Below, in pieces: positions 25,701-40,700 of a stretch of DNA of 64,000 nt (position 1 is its first letter; each line of letters starts with the position of its first letter). This DNA is from Tanypteryx hageni (Eukaryota > Arthropoda > Insecta > Odonata > Petaluridae). Below the pieces are notes generated by a model. The model searched no databases. It saw only the letters and a list, made by a program, of their open reading frames with translations, and had not been told where the DNA came from. The stretch is from assembly GCA_028673005.1 (NCBI GenBank), contig CM054113.1, positions 70,351,850-70,415,849 on the forward strand, given 5' to 3'. The position numbers and the translations under genes were made by a program.

Positions 25701-28700
25701 TTCTCCAGTAAAAATACACTGTGTGATTTTTATTAGGAGGTAATGAATGCAGAAAAATATAATAATGGTCATTTAAATTCTTTATTAATGTCTCCACAGT
25801 TAATTTTCGTGTTTTTTTTATATTCACATATGCAAAATGTTCAAGGAAATTCACAATATTCATTATTTTCTCTTACGATTGTTGTCCACCACAAGGCTAA
25901 TATTATCAATAATATATAATTAATATAACAATTAAGTTAACAATAATATATAATTATACATGACCATTCTTGCACGATGGCATTTTTCATGCTACAAACC
26001 ATTGTTACGACTGCAATATTTAAAACACCCATTATTATATGTTTCTGCATTAATTATCTCCAAATAAAAATTACACAGCATATGTTTACTGGAGAATATT
26101 ACTTTTCAAATAATGCTTGGATAATTTGAAATAAAAAAGACATTTGGGATCGAACCTAGGCCCATGTCGTAGCAGCAAGGCATGCTATCTACTCAGCCAT
26201 TCTCTTTCTTGTCAACAATTTGACAATTAAATCTACTAAGTTTCATACAATGTTTTTGCATATTTTTTACACTGATTTCTCAAACTCAGTGGCCCAATCA
26301 CAAAAACCCCTTATTTTCGATGAAGAATTGCCTAGATGCATTTCATCAAAATCTGTGACCCAAAGGTTGTAGCTTCTCCTTGTAAGATATATCATATCCC
26401 ATTGCAATAAATATAGTTATTTAATCAGAACTATTTCAGATAAATTAATTTTTTGTTTTCTGTTAATGTAAATATTTTTCATCAATGTTGGCTTCCATTC
26501 AGGATTTTGTAGAGATGCAGTGTTCTCTATAACATCTGACTTTAACAATGGAGCTCTTCCTTGCCAATGTGACATAGAAGGCACATTAAGCTTTGAGTGT
26601 GAAAAATTTGGTGGGCAATGTCTTTGTAAACCCAATGTGATTGGAAGGCAGTGTCTGCTCTGCAAAACTGGATACTTTGGATTTCCCAATTGCCTGCCTT
26701 GCAAATGCCCATCTACAGCTGTGTGTGATCCAGAGACTGGTAGATAACTATATTCTTTATCATAAAAACAAATTATAATTTTTAAACCATAATAATAACC
26801 ACAATAAGCAATTTATATCATTGTTTTTTAATTGAGGCTGACAGTGACTCTTAAATGTTTTTAACTAGGATCCTGTATTTGTCCTCCAAGAGTTACGGGT
26901 AAAAACTGTGATGAATGTGTTGCTTTCACTTACGGCTATGATCAAATTATTGGCTGTGAGGAGTGCAATTGCAATCCATTAGGAGTTGAAAAAGGCAATT
27001 TGCAATGTGACCTTCTCACTGGTCTCTGCAAGTATGTAACATTTTCCATAAGTGTCTATTCGTCCTCTAATATTTGATGAGTCTAGTAATAAAAGTGTTT
27101 GTTGTACAATTTTAGATGCAAAGAAAATGTGGTTGGGCGAACTTGTGACCGCTGCCTCGCAGGGTTCTCATCTTTTCCCTTTTGTGAGCTCTGCAGCTGT
27201 GATTTGCGAGGAACAACCCCTGAAATTTGTGACCAGGTTACTTTTCAAACTCTCTATATAAATTCACAAGATAAACCTTATTTTAAGAATAAAACTATGC
27301 TAATATATCTCCAAAACATAATTATAATCTTAATGTTAAAATTGAAATAAAAAGTGGAACCACATTTTTGTCATGATACATTACAATATTGTAATTTGTT
27401 TCATCGATTAGTATGTTATATTTCACCTAAATGTTTTATTGCCATTTCAAGTGGAACTCAACTCAACATGGTTTCATTGTATTTGTTAACAAATTATAAT
27501 TTTCAGTTTATCTAAATTTTAAGTAAATAAACAATGAACTTCACCATTTAAGAATTAATTTTGATGACAAAAAATGCTGTTGGTGATGAATGTTTAAATT
27601 ATAGATTTCATTCTAGAACCTTAAGCTTTAATAAAAAAAACAGCAGTATTGTATTTACTACTATTTGCATTTTTATATTTCAATAAATTTTTTGATCAGT
27701 GTTGAATTCAGACATTGCTGACTGGGAGCGAAACTTCAGGAGCATTTTTTAAATAAATATTAGTTTGAAGTTTGAACTACATAAATAGTTTATAATTATA
27801 ATTATAAAAATATCACATTAAATTCAAGCCAAATTTTAGCAGATATTATATAATTATAAATCTTACATGATATTTCTACAGCCTCACTACCACTAGAAAA
27901 ATCTTTGGAATGTGTAATACATAAATATCAAACAAACTATTGATTCACATGTATATAATATAGTATAACTCACATAGTTGAATATATGATAGTATAAGTA
28001 AATGCTTTAAATTAACCTGAGTCGCTTTTGTTTTTCTTAGTGTATGTGTCAATAACTTCATCTATTAATGTAGTTGGCAACTCATTGGGTACCTCGATGG
28101 CAATTTTCATGCAGTCCTGCAGTGTTTCCTGACCCATTCTATTTCTTAACTTTGTCATGAGACTATTCATTGTGCTGAATGAGTGTTTAGCACTCACAGT
28201 AGACACCAGAATGCCACATAGCTTTACACACAAAATCTTCAGTTACATATCCAATATTGGATTTTAAAATTAATTCCAAATGGTTCTTATTGTCTTAGCA
28301 TTCAACTTCAGTTACATAAATGAACGAATATCATTCCACAATGCTTTTGTTATGTGATTGGTTGAAATTAACACTTGATGTCACTTTCAACCAATCATCA
28401 TCATATTCCCTATGTAAGGGACTAATAACATTTTTTATATTAAATAAATTAAATAAAATTTTAATAATTCTCTGGGAGAAATTTTATTCCACAGTGAGTG
28501 AAAATCTCTCCCGGGCCTTCCCTTGGATTAAACATTGTTTTTGATTACCATGAAACAACAAAGTATCAAAGATTCTTTTAAATATCTACTCAAGGTGTCT
28601 GACTTTTAAGACATAATTTAGACTTTTAAAAGCAGTACCTGATCGAGGTATTTTGGCACCCTGGGCAAGGATCCATTTCAGCAATCTCAATTCTTTGAAA

Positions 28701-31700
28701 ATATTTAGAAAAACATTTTATTTAAATTATTATTGCTTTAAAAAACTAAGGATATGCATTTGAAGATGACTGCTCATTGAGCAACATTCAGTGCTTGCCA
28801 AAATTTATCTAATTGCAAACATTATATGAAGATTATATTGAAAAAGTACTTGGGCAGCTGCCCAGATCACTGGCTGTTTACAAATGAAATTATTTATGTA
28901 TTAAATGACTAAAAGGTATAAAATATATTCTAAATATAAATAAAAATTTTTGTTTTATAGTATTCTGCAGAATGTTTCTGTAAGAATAATGTGAATGGTC
29001 TGGCTTGTGACATCTGCAAGGAAGGAACTTTTAATATTCAAGAGAAAAATCATGATGGTTGCACAAAATGTTTTTGCTTTGGAAGATCGAGTATATGCAC
29101 AAGTTCATCTTTATACAGATCAAAGGTATAGCATCCAATTAAGCAGCAAATTCATTTTCTTTTCATTTTAAATGTGTATTAGTTAATTTCAAAACATTAT
29201 GTCCTATCCATAGATTCATACTTGAAAAAATAAAAGGGTGTGTGTAAAAGTCTTTTTTTTTGTTGATAAGTAACTACAGAAATTATTTCTAAAACGAATG
29301 TCTGCTAGGCACTTAGTGTAAGGCATTAGTAAATATTTTTGCTAATTTTACTCTGGAAATAAATGATTTGAACAAGCAGCATTTTAGCATAACAAATAAA
29401 ATTATCAATTTTTAATATAATAAAAGTGCCATTTTTACTGCTCATCAAAGTGCAACTTTGTTAAAGATTATGCATGACAAAAATATAGTCTAATCAGTGC
29501 AATGTTCCATTAATTAAAGCCTTAAGTCTAAAACAACAATGATCCTGTGTTACCCATAATAATCTTCATCTCAATTATTTCAAACAGGTGTCGCGTTTGG
29601 AAAATTGGTATTTGGCCGCAGTTGAAGTTGGAGGAGGTTCCAGTAGTAGCCAAGTTACCGTGGAGCCTATAAATACTCTGCCAGAATTATCTGAGAGAGG
29701 CATTTACTCAGACCTCACTTTAGATGAGCTGGTTGACAGGATAGCCTATTTTGTGGCACCAGAACCATATTTGGGAAATAAACTCACATCTTACGGTGGT
29801 GTTCTTAATTTCACAATTAACTACTCAGCTGGTCTATTTGGTGAGAACATGCTTGAGGAATTTTGTTTGCTGCATGTTTCATCTCACATAATCTATTGTT
29901 ATACTTACAAGTACATATTTAAATTTGACAAATTTTTCATAATGAATTTTTAGGGAGTGCAGTCAGCGGTGCAGATATTATTCTTCATGGAGCTGACATG
30001 TATTTACTATATTTTGCATTGGAACAACCACCTCCTCAAGAAAGCTATCATGCAACTCTTGATCTTGTGGAAATGAATTTCATTCTTCCTAGTGGACTTC
30101 CTGTTACCAGGGAGCAGATCATGCAGGTCCTTCAAAATCTTCAGGGTTTGTACATAAGAGCCACCTTCTGGGAGCCTAGTGTATTTTCCAGGTATGCAAA
30201 CCGTTTTCTATCCTAAATTATGGATTAATTTTTTACAGGAAATTTTTTAGTTTTTCCTTCTCAATTATGATGAAATCATTCATTCGAATTTCTTCAATTT
30301 AAGGCTAGAGCATGTAGTACTCGAGACTGCAGATAAAGATTATAATCCAAAAGCAGGAAAAGCTCTATCAGTAGAGCAGTGCAGCTGCCCTCCAAATTAT
30401 CAAGGCCTATCATGTGAGGAGTGTGCCCCTGGTTACTTCCGTTCAAAGGTTGGAACTTACGGAGGATTTTGTATTCCATGTCAATGCAATGGGCATGCTG
30501 ATACATGTGATCCTATCACAGGGGTTTGTTTGGTAGGTAGATAAGAAAAACTATCTGTTTCATCATTGAACATATTAAACCTTTCTATTTCCTGTGATAT
30601 ATGTTTTATACAATTAAAAAGTATTTGGTATAATTTTCTACTTTTGATAACTCCACAAAATTAGAATATTCCTTATTTAACACATTTGTGTTGCCTTCCA
30701 AATATTGGTGAAATTTCCTCAAAAGCCAAATTCGTCATTTTAGTTTTCTTATTTGAAATCATTTTAAAATAAGGAAAAGTAATTTATTATGAATTATGAA
30801 TTTACTATAAAAATAACATATAAACAAATTTCTAACTAATCCAACTTCAAATAAAATCTCTTTATTTTTTTCAAAACTACCCGAAAAATTCTAAAAAGTA
30901 AGAAAAAAGAATAAAAAGTTATAACTAGTGTCCATTTAAAAAATAAGATGCAAAATTTCCCAAAAATAACAGAAATATAATAAAAAATATATAACATTTA
31001 AAATCTCAATTGAAGACTACTCACTCGCAAAACGTATTAAAACACAATAAAAAGATAACAAATTGATCACTTGAGGTCTAAACTTTCACTGGGTGCCTTT
31101 CTTAGGGATGTATCCCTCAGTGCAAAGCATATGGATCCAATGGTAAATGAAACTGCATACATCTGCGATGCACATGTGCATTGCTGGGCTGCCGGGATAG
31201 CTTGACTTGATGCACGGGTGCATTAAGGGCAGCGAATGTGTTCAAATGTCTGAATATTTGGAAGGACAAGTCATAATTAACTAGCAAGCCTAGAGGACAT
31301 TTATACTAATACTCAAACTAACTTTTTAGTGGCTTGATGTTTTACCCGTATTTATAAACAACCATGGCTATCAAAACTCTTTATTGTACTTCTGTGATAT
31401 CATTCATTCCAATTGATTCCTTTCAGACTTCTGTCAAGCATCCTTTTTAAGCTTTGTCTCTACTTCTTGCAATATTTCTTGAACTTCTCAATAATTTCTG
31501 CTATTCCCTTCTGCTGTTAGTCTTTAGCAATGCTCTTGATTACCTGATGATAGTCATGCTTCCAACTCTTGGTGCATATAATATTCAAACATTATTCATT
31601 ATATATTTAAATAAATTCTTTGTCCCTCAGTTAAAATTATAGTGATGTCCCATAACACAATTATGGTATGCAAGTACAAATTAACTCATGAGAAAGACAA

Positions 31701-34700
31701 TTTTCCTCTGTGCTCATTTAAATTTTAATAAGTGTTGAATTGTATGTTGCGTTCCAGGATTGCAAGCATAATACCACAGGAGACCATTGTGAAAAATGTG
31801 TTAGGGGATATCATGGAAATGCCACATATGGAACACCTTTTGACTGCTTAATATGTGCATGTCCCCTACCAATATCATCTAACAAGTGAGTTTGGGAATA
31901 AAAATTTTTTGATAAAATTTAAATACTGACGCATATTTTTCAAAATTTGACATTAACATAATGAAAATGAAGCTTATATGTTAGGACAAAATTGAAAAAT
32001 TCTAAACGGTGAGAAAATTGTTGAATTTTACAAGGATACTGTTAAATAGCCTTTATAATTCAATATGGAATATGTGACTTAAAAACATCTCATAACTATT
32101 ACAGCAAATAAACAACTAAGATATCCTTACTATAGTAAGAGGTGGAGGCATGTTTTCTCAAAATTTATAGGGTTCTTGTTTGCCATCTTCTTTGGGGAGG
32201 GGTACAACCCATACCATTAGAATGTATATCCTAACTAGACTTTCTCATCCATGAAAACTTTACTCTTAACCTCAATAGTTTGGCTACAATACCATTTCAA
32301 AAGTTTTGCATTTTCCAAATTTGAAGCCACCTAGTGGAAAATCTACAAGCTAATTGGAAAATCCATAGATTGATAAGAGCTATCTATTTCAAAAAGAATT
32401 TTCCAAATATCTCTTGATTAAAAAAATTTCATTGTCCACATATATACCTTGGACTTTTTTGCTTTTAAGAAAACATGCTAAAAAGGGAAAGAAATATTAA
32501 TATTATTATTATCGATGGTGGAGCTATAAACATTTCAGTATTGTCAGTGATTGTAGCAGGAATTGCGAGGAGCCCATGAGAAAGATGCAGTAGTCCATTG
32601 GAAATCAAGGGACCCTTGTGGTTTGGTCTCATGTTCCAATAATTCTATAAAGGGAGACATTTTGGTGGTGTTGCATTTGCTTTGGAAGTGTCATTTTTAT
32701 TTTCCTTCTCACTTTAGTTTCTCTATTTACTAAATATATGTAGTGAAAGGGAAGGTAATCTGCATGCAAAAAACATTTCATTTTGCCTGGTAAAAACATG
32801 AGGTGCTGGTTTAATATGATAGAAGACCCTGCAGCAAGTTTAACTTCAAATTAACATCTTAGTTATTATTTCACTGCATAATGGGTAACACTGGCAGGCA
32901 GGGGCCCTATCAACAGGTGGAAGCCTTGGAGCAATTGGTCCATTTGCTTCACCTTTAATCCAGTCTTGGGTGCACCTTATATTCAGGAAGATTTTTTCCT
33001 AGATTCATTCTTGAAAAAAAAAGGGTGTGGCTTGTTTGGAGGGGTGGTCCACATGCGAGTAAATATGGAATACCTGTTTTATAACAACAATTCAAAATAA
33101 TACATAATGTGCGATGGGCTCCTTGATTTTTTTCAGTTTTGCAGTTGGGTGTGAAGTCAGTCCAGATGGAATACACATCAGATGTGAGTGTTATCCTGGA
33201 TACTATGGTCCACGATGTGAATCTTGTGCTGCTGGATACTATGGGAGACCTGAAGTTCCAGGCATGCAAATTTTACTATGATTCAAATTTTGTCATTTAT
33301 TAATAGCCTTTTCGATGTGCCAGATTACAATTTTTACATTCCTATTGGATTATAGGAGAATACTGCAGGCCATGTGAATGCTCTGGGAATATTAATCCTG
33401 ATGATTTTTCATCTTGTGATTCAGTATCTGGAGAATGCTTGAAATGTTTAAATAATACGTTTGGAGAGGCTTGTGCTCTCTGTGCTCCCGGATTTTATGG
33501 TGATGCTGTGGATCTGAAGGATTGCCAAGGTAAGTTTTTTTGATGTAAGCAACTGATTGAATTTTTTTCTTATTCATATAATGGTCTTCCATATAGCAAT
33601 GTTTTCTGATTTGAATCATAGTATTGTTGATCTAATCATGAACTTTTAATCATATTTTTACCTAATCAAAGAATTTAAAAAAATGTGGATTTAATTAAAA
33701 CAGAAACAGAGGTACATATTAAACAGAAAATTTTATGCATCAAAGGAAAACTGCTGTTGCTTTTAGTTGATATGTTTATTTAAAAGAATAGGTGACTTTA
33801 ATTATGCTACTGCTAAGAAGGCTATTGTGGTCTACAGAAGTGGTATTAATGGCACTAATGGGGGATGGGTAAAATTTTAACTATCTAGGAAAGATTTGGG
33901 GATAAATCATAATCATAATTTATTCCACCATTAACAAAATACATGCATTTCAAATAGGTTTTGTCAATAATATAAATAAAAAAGTACAAGTACATTATAT
34001 ACACTAAAATATAATATCCATTGGATGTTCAAAGAATTCATTCACAGAATAAAGTGATTTGTCAACAAGCCAACTGTGAATAACTGTTTTAAATTTAGCC
34101 AGAGAAATCTTCCTGGCAGCATCAGGAAGTCCATTGAAAAACCGTATCAAAGAAGAATTATAACACCTTAGAGAGGCTTCCAACCTGACATGGGGGATTA
34201 TTAATTTGTCTTTGAATCTTGTATCATGAGAATGGAAATTGGATTAGGTAGAGAAAGATTCGAAATTTTCTTTAATATAAATTAGATTTTCATAAATATA
34301 ACAACTAAGCACTGTTAAAATTCTGTTTAGTAAATAATGGTCTACAGTTTTCTCTAGAAGAAACACCTGATAATATCCTTAAGGTCTTTTTGAAAAATAA
34401 AAACTGATTTAACAAATGAGACCTGCCCCCAAAGACAAACTCCATAAGGAATATTTAAGAAGCATATGCTATGTAAGCCTGAATATATTGAAGTACAAGA
34501 TCCTTTTTACCTTCAGTTTTATTTTTACAAAAACTTAAATGTATACATAAAATCTTTTTAGCTTTTAGATATAAGTTTATTGTAAGGCTAAGTTAACTGT
34601 GAGTGACATAGTTGTACTATTTTCTCATTCTATCAATTTAGCTGGTCCTACATTTGCCAAATATTTTTTCCAAAATCCCATAAATATAATTATATACAAT

Positions 34701-37700
34701 ATATACACCCACTCCCCACTTAACGCTGTCCCGATTAATGCTGTTCCGCATTAACGTTAAAAATAATTTAATACCTTTTTCTGAATTGCACTTGCGTGTT
34801 CCACATTAACTCTCTTTAAAATTTTTGGTGTTATTTACGATGTCCAGTGCATAGCACCACTGCACAGTGCCTCTGCGCATTTACAACACACAAGATGTCA
34901 GTATTTGCAGTTGCTTGATGGTTCTGTGTACACTTCTTGATGTTATTGTAGGTTAAAATATAGAGTGAACTTTGTTTAAATTATATTTTCCATTTAAATA
35001 AAAAGACCATGAGTGATAACCTGTGGTTAGAGGAGAAAAAGAGGAAAAACTTAACTCTTGAGTGTAAAATAAAGAGACTTGTAATTCCACATAAATTTAT
35101 TCAAAAACGACCTAGGTTTTGTTGCATTACAATGAAACCTAGGTCATCTTTAAATAAATTTATGTGGAATTACAACAAGTCTCTTTATTTTACATTATGA
35201 GGAAATTCCACCAAGTGATGCCTGAAACCATTAACTAACTTACAAGGTTAAATTAATAATTAAGTCCATATCCGGCAACATTTACAGAAAATATTATTGT
35301 GTGATAAGTTAAATATAACGTTTTAGATAAACTTCATTCATAAAATAAATAGGGATGATCTAAAACATAAATAATTCCTTTGAGACTTGTATAGCTGCGT
35401 GAACTCAGCAGTTGTATTAGTAATTTAAGCTGCACGTGTCACATATTTAATGGGGTAAATAATAAATGGAATGCATATATAATAATGATACATATGCTCA
35501 ACTAGTCATTTTTCTTCTGCAACTATTTTGGCCACAAATATAACAATTTTGCTCGATACAGCAATACCAAACTTCCTCTGTTCTACTATCCATCACTTTG
35601 TCCTCTAGCTGTGGCCATTTAAGACCCACCATACAAAGATTATGTTTCTCTTTTCCTATCAACTTCAATTTTTCCATGTTTTCTCCATTCATGTATCATT
35701 TTTTTCTGTGGGAGGTGGACAGAAATGACATGCTGCTGCTCGGTTTCCATGCATTTTTGCATACTGAATTACCTGAATCTTACAGGTAATAGTGTAGGCA
35801 TATCTTTTCGTTCTTGTAGCCATTACGGTCTCAATATACATAATGTTATTTATCGTAGATGCATATAAAATATTTATGACATCTACATGACTTCTACTGT
35901 TCTATGGCATTAATTGCTCTATGCAACAGGTTCATTAGGAACTAACACATTGTAAACATGCTGAAATTGTAATCCCTGTGAGCAGACATGTATTTAAGTG
36001 TAATAATGAAAATGCCTCCTCTGAATTTACGTTGCATAAGGCATTACTGTATATATTAACAAAGTTTCACTATTAATTATTAATAATGTATGTTTTATAG
36101 TTTATACAACGGATGACTACCAATTGTTCCATTTTGGGGAAGAGTGTGTAATAATCTTACCTTTGGCATATAAGACACAGGCTGATTTTGGGGGTCATTT
36201 TTATGGGAAAAAAGTGCATCTTATATGTAGGGTATGAATTTTTCGAGTTTAAAAAAAAATTTCATTTGGAGGGTAAATATCAAGTTTTATTATTTTCCCT
36301 TTCATTCGGGTTAAAATTGGGTATAAATAAGTTACACATTTTTTGAGGTTTTAAAAGAAAGTTCAATCTCGGGTAATTTTCAGGTTTTATTATTTTGTAA
36401 TTCAGATAAAATGATTTTAAAATAAAAATCTTGTTTAAAAATTTAAAAGTTTTATCAACAATCAACATTTTTTACTATATCTTAAGTATGGTTGAGAATG
36501 TGATATTTTGTGTTAAATGCCTCCAGGTGGAGAGGAACACCTTGCAGGCTGCACAAATATCTTGTTTTCCAATTAACTTCTTTTGAAAACACACCAGATA
36601 TTAGTGAAATAATTTTTTTTGTATAGTTTTCAACTAAAAGACAATTGAGCTCTTTTTCCTTATCCTATCTAAGATCTAACAACAACTAGCTAAGGTGCAT
36701 CCTCAGCTATTCGTGGCACAAGCAAACCAAGGAGATTAAGACTGTTACAAAGTAAACTTATGATTAAATTGTTAAAAAGAGAATAAACAGACTGATCATG
36801 AACATCTCAGACTACACTCATGTGCTGAGGTGTAATTTGTAAAAATTTGTGCTTAAATAAAACTAATAATTTTGTGTTTTTTCAGGTTTTACCCAAAATT
36901 TAATAAAAATCGGGTTAAACCAAAAAAATCCATATCTTACTTATATGCCAAGTGGAAATGCTTATAATTCAAGTGTATATGCCAACAACTAATGCTGGTG
37001 ATGATGAAGTAGATCAAATGTATGAACAGATTACGGAGATATTGGAGGAGGTGAGAAAAGGAAGGATCACCACCATAGTAATGGGAGACTGGAACAGTGT
37101 AGTTGGAGAGGGACAGGAAGATAATATAGTGGGAAAATATGGACTAGGCAAGAGAAATGAAAGAGGGGAGAAACTTGTGCCATAGACTTTACTCATGGAG
37201 AAGCCCAGGAGACAAGAGGCGATACCAGATAGATTAAATATTAGCCAATGAAAGATTTAGAAATAGCATTAAAAATGTGAAAAAACTACCAGTGGTAGAT
37301 ATCAATTCTGACCACAACCTTTTGGTGGCAAATATATTATGTAGACTGAAGAGTGTTAAGAGAAACATAAGAGTTAACAAGAAATGGAACTTAGAGGAAC
37401 TCTTAAAGAAAAAGGAGGCTATCATGACTGAGCTGGAGGAAAGGTTAGGGGAGAGAGCTGAAGAAAATAAGAATAATGTAGATGAGGACTGGAGATACAT
37501 CCATAGCAACATTAAAGATGTGATGGAAAAGAAAGTAGGAAAAATAACGGGTGAAAGATACAAAAAACCCTGGGTCACAGCAGCCATGCTGCAAAAAATG
37601 GAAGAGAGTAGAAAGTGGAAGAACAAACACTGAAGAAGGCCAAAGAAAGTACAAGGAGTTAAATAATGCTTTAAGATGGGAAACAGATAAAGCCAGAGAA

Positions 37701-40700
37701 CAATGGATAAATGAGAAATGCGAGTAGGTTGTCGAGTGTGAAAGAATGTGTAGAACAGACCTCATGTAAGCAAGGGAACTATTCAAGAAAAAGACAAGAA
37801 AGATAGAACATAAAGGAATCATGAACATGCTGTATGACAAAGAAGGAAAGCCATGAAATATTGAATTAAATGAAAAAGAGGATGTGGAAAAAGACCAGCT
37901 AGGACCAAAGTACTCTCGAGTCTGAAGTTAAAAGAGCAATTGATGACATGAAAAGAAGGAAGGCTGTTGGGAGTGATGATATACCAGTGGACGTTCTTAA
38001 GGTTTTGGGGTCGAAAGCAGTTAAGCAACTCACAAAATTCTTTAACCAAATATATGATACTGGCATATGGCCTGAAGATTTTTTAGAAAAAGAAGTGCAA
38101 AATGTTGTAAGGATTACAGAACTATTACTTTAATTTCACATACAGCTAAAGTTCTAACCAGAATAATAACCAAAAGAATTGAAGGTAAAATAGAAAAGGA
38201 GCTGCAAGATAATCAGTTTGGTTTCAGAAGAGGAAGAGGGACTAGATATGCTATAGGATGTATGAGGATGATGATAGAAAGAGCACTAGAAGTCAATAAA
38301 GGTATGTATTTTTGTTTTGTAGATTGGGAGAAAGCTTTTGACTAAGTTAAATGGGATAAAATGTTGGGTATTTTAAATAAAATAGGAATAGATTGGAAAG
38401 ATAAAAGACTGCTTAAAAACCTTTACTTTGATTAAAAGATTAGAGTCAGGGTTGAAGGAGAAGAAACAGAAAGTACTTCAATAGGGAGGGGAGTGAGGCA
38501 GGGATGTCCTATTTCACCAGTGATATTTAATATTTATGCAGAAACAATAACAGAAGAAGCGTTGATGGAAGAGAAAGGATTTAAGATAGGAGGTGAAAGT
38601 ATTACCACCATTAAATATGCAGATGATGAGGGATTAATAATAGAAGATGAGAAAGAACTTCAGAGGATGACAGACAGACTAGTGGAGGTTGGCCAACAAT
38701 ATGGAATGAAGATCAATGCTGAAAAAACGAAAGTCATGGTGGTTTCAAAGGAACATAAAGAATTAAATATAATGGTAAATGGCCAAAAATTGGAACAAGT
38801 AAGTAGTTTCAAATATCTTGGCAGTATTTTAGTGCAGGATGGAAGTAGTACACAGGACAGCAGAAGTAGGATTGCAATGGCAAAAGCAGCATTTAACTAG
38901 AAGAAAGAGCTTCTCACAAGCAAGAAAATAAATTTAGAAACAAGGAAGAAATTAGCAAAATGCTACATATGGAGTATAGCTCTTTCTGGTGCAGAGACGT
39001 GGATGGTAAGGAGAAAGGAGGAAAAATATTTAGAAAGTTTTAAGATGTGGGTAAGGAGGAGGATGATGAAAGTGAAACGGACAGAGAAGAAGAGGAACGA
39101 AGAAGTATTAAAACTGGTGGGAGAAGAAAGGATGCTAATAAAAACAATCAGGAAAAGAAAAGCAAATTGGATGGGGCACATATTGAGAAGACATTGTTTA
39201 CAAAGGATGATCTTAGAAGGTAAAATTAGAAGAAAAAGAGGAAGAGGGAGAAAATGAATAGGAATATTAGAGAATATAAAGCAGGAGTATAGTATGTATA
39301 GAGGCATTAAAGAGGCTTCTAGGGAGAGAGAGAGAGAGAGATGGAGGCAGCGATTCAGTTAAAACCTGTCTTTGGACAGCAGCATGATGATGATGATGAT
39401 TAATATTCATGAAAGGGGATGGCAGTAGCAAATATTCTCTGGAAAATGGGGTTGTTCTGCTAGAAAAGGTTGAGGACCCCTAATCTAGAGTCATATTAAT
39501 GATTGTAAAATTAAAAAATCTTATGTGGCCAGTGCATGACTTTCTCCATACCTATAATATTTCTATGAATTCCAAATAGGTTAAATGATAAAAAACATTT
39601 TAAGAAATTGTGAGAAAAATTCAAAGACCTTACAAAGAACAAACATAAACTCATACAATAGCCTTCTGATATTGGATATAGCCACAAAGCTCGAACAATT
39701 AAGCATAAAAAGGAACATTACTAAGATATAACTTAATGTAAAGTGTTTACAAAAGTTGCCTCCAGATGGTGTGGTGGTAACAAATAAAAAAATAAAATTT
39801 TTAAAAATATCTCTTAAAAATTGCATTATATGGGAAAATGTTTCGAATAAAGGTTGTAGAAAATTAAATTACCTACAACTTTTATTCCAGTAATTTTTTA
39901 CATTGTTCAAGCATTAAAGCAAATATTTGAAAAAAAAAACATGTGTCAAGAGTAAACACCCACTTTCGATTGACTGATTTTAACCAAAAACAATCAACTC
40001 TTGTTCCTTTCATAAAAGTGTCAAATATAAATATGTAAAATATTAATAGTTTCTGAGTTAGAGCATCGACAAAATTCCTATCACACACACATGCAGACAT
40101 CATCGAGAAAATCGCCAAAACATGTTCAGGGGATCTCAAAAGGTATATTTCCGTTGAAATCTCAAAATCAATTTTTTTTCATGATAACAATACTTTCCCC
40201 TATATGGAGAAAGTAAAAATAGCAGATGTACTACTTTACCCAAAAGTTCAAATATTTCTGAAATATAACAACATTATTTCATCAATAAAACTATTAAAAA
40301 TTATCAACTCATTGGATATATATTATTAATATGAAATTGTTTCAAAGGTTGTGATTGTGAAGAATGTGGAACAGATATTTGTAATAGTCACACAGGCCAA
40401 TGTGAATGCCAGCAGAATGTCATTGGAGAAAAATGCGATCGATGTGCAGTAAACCATTGGGGATTCTCAACATGCCAAGTAAGTTTTTGAAGACAAATTT
40501 TGCACATATTTAAAGGTAGGGGGATATAATCTAATAGAAATTTAGAAGCTTAAACTTTAATCATGCTCGAATGAAAATAGAAATTGTTTTAGCCACTTAT
40601 TAAACTACAGTCAAGCCCCTGTTTAACCCTATTGTTTGTTTTTCACTGATGTTTTTTCTATAAAAGAGGTGTTGGCAAATCCAAATAAATACTCTTATCA

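Noticed and set aside
35009..35200. 63-codon open frame as an independent gene
   Set aside because: It starts like a Tigger DNA-binding domain but most of it is a palindrome; treated as transposon remnant.
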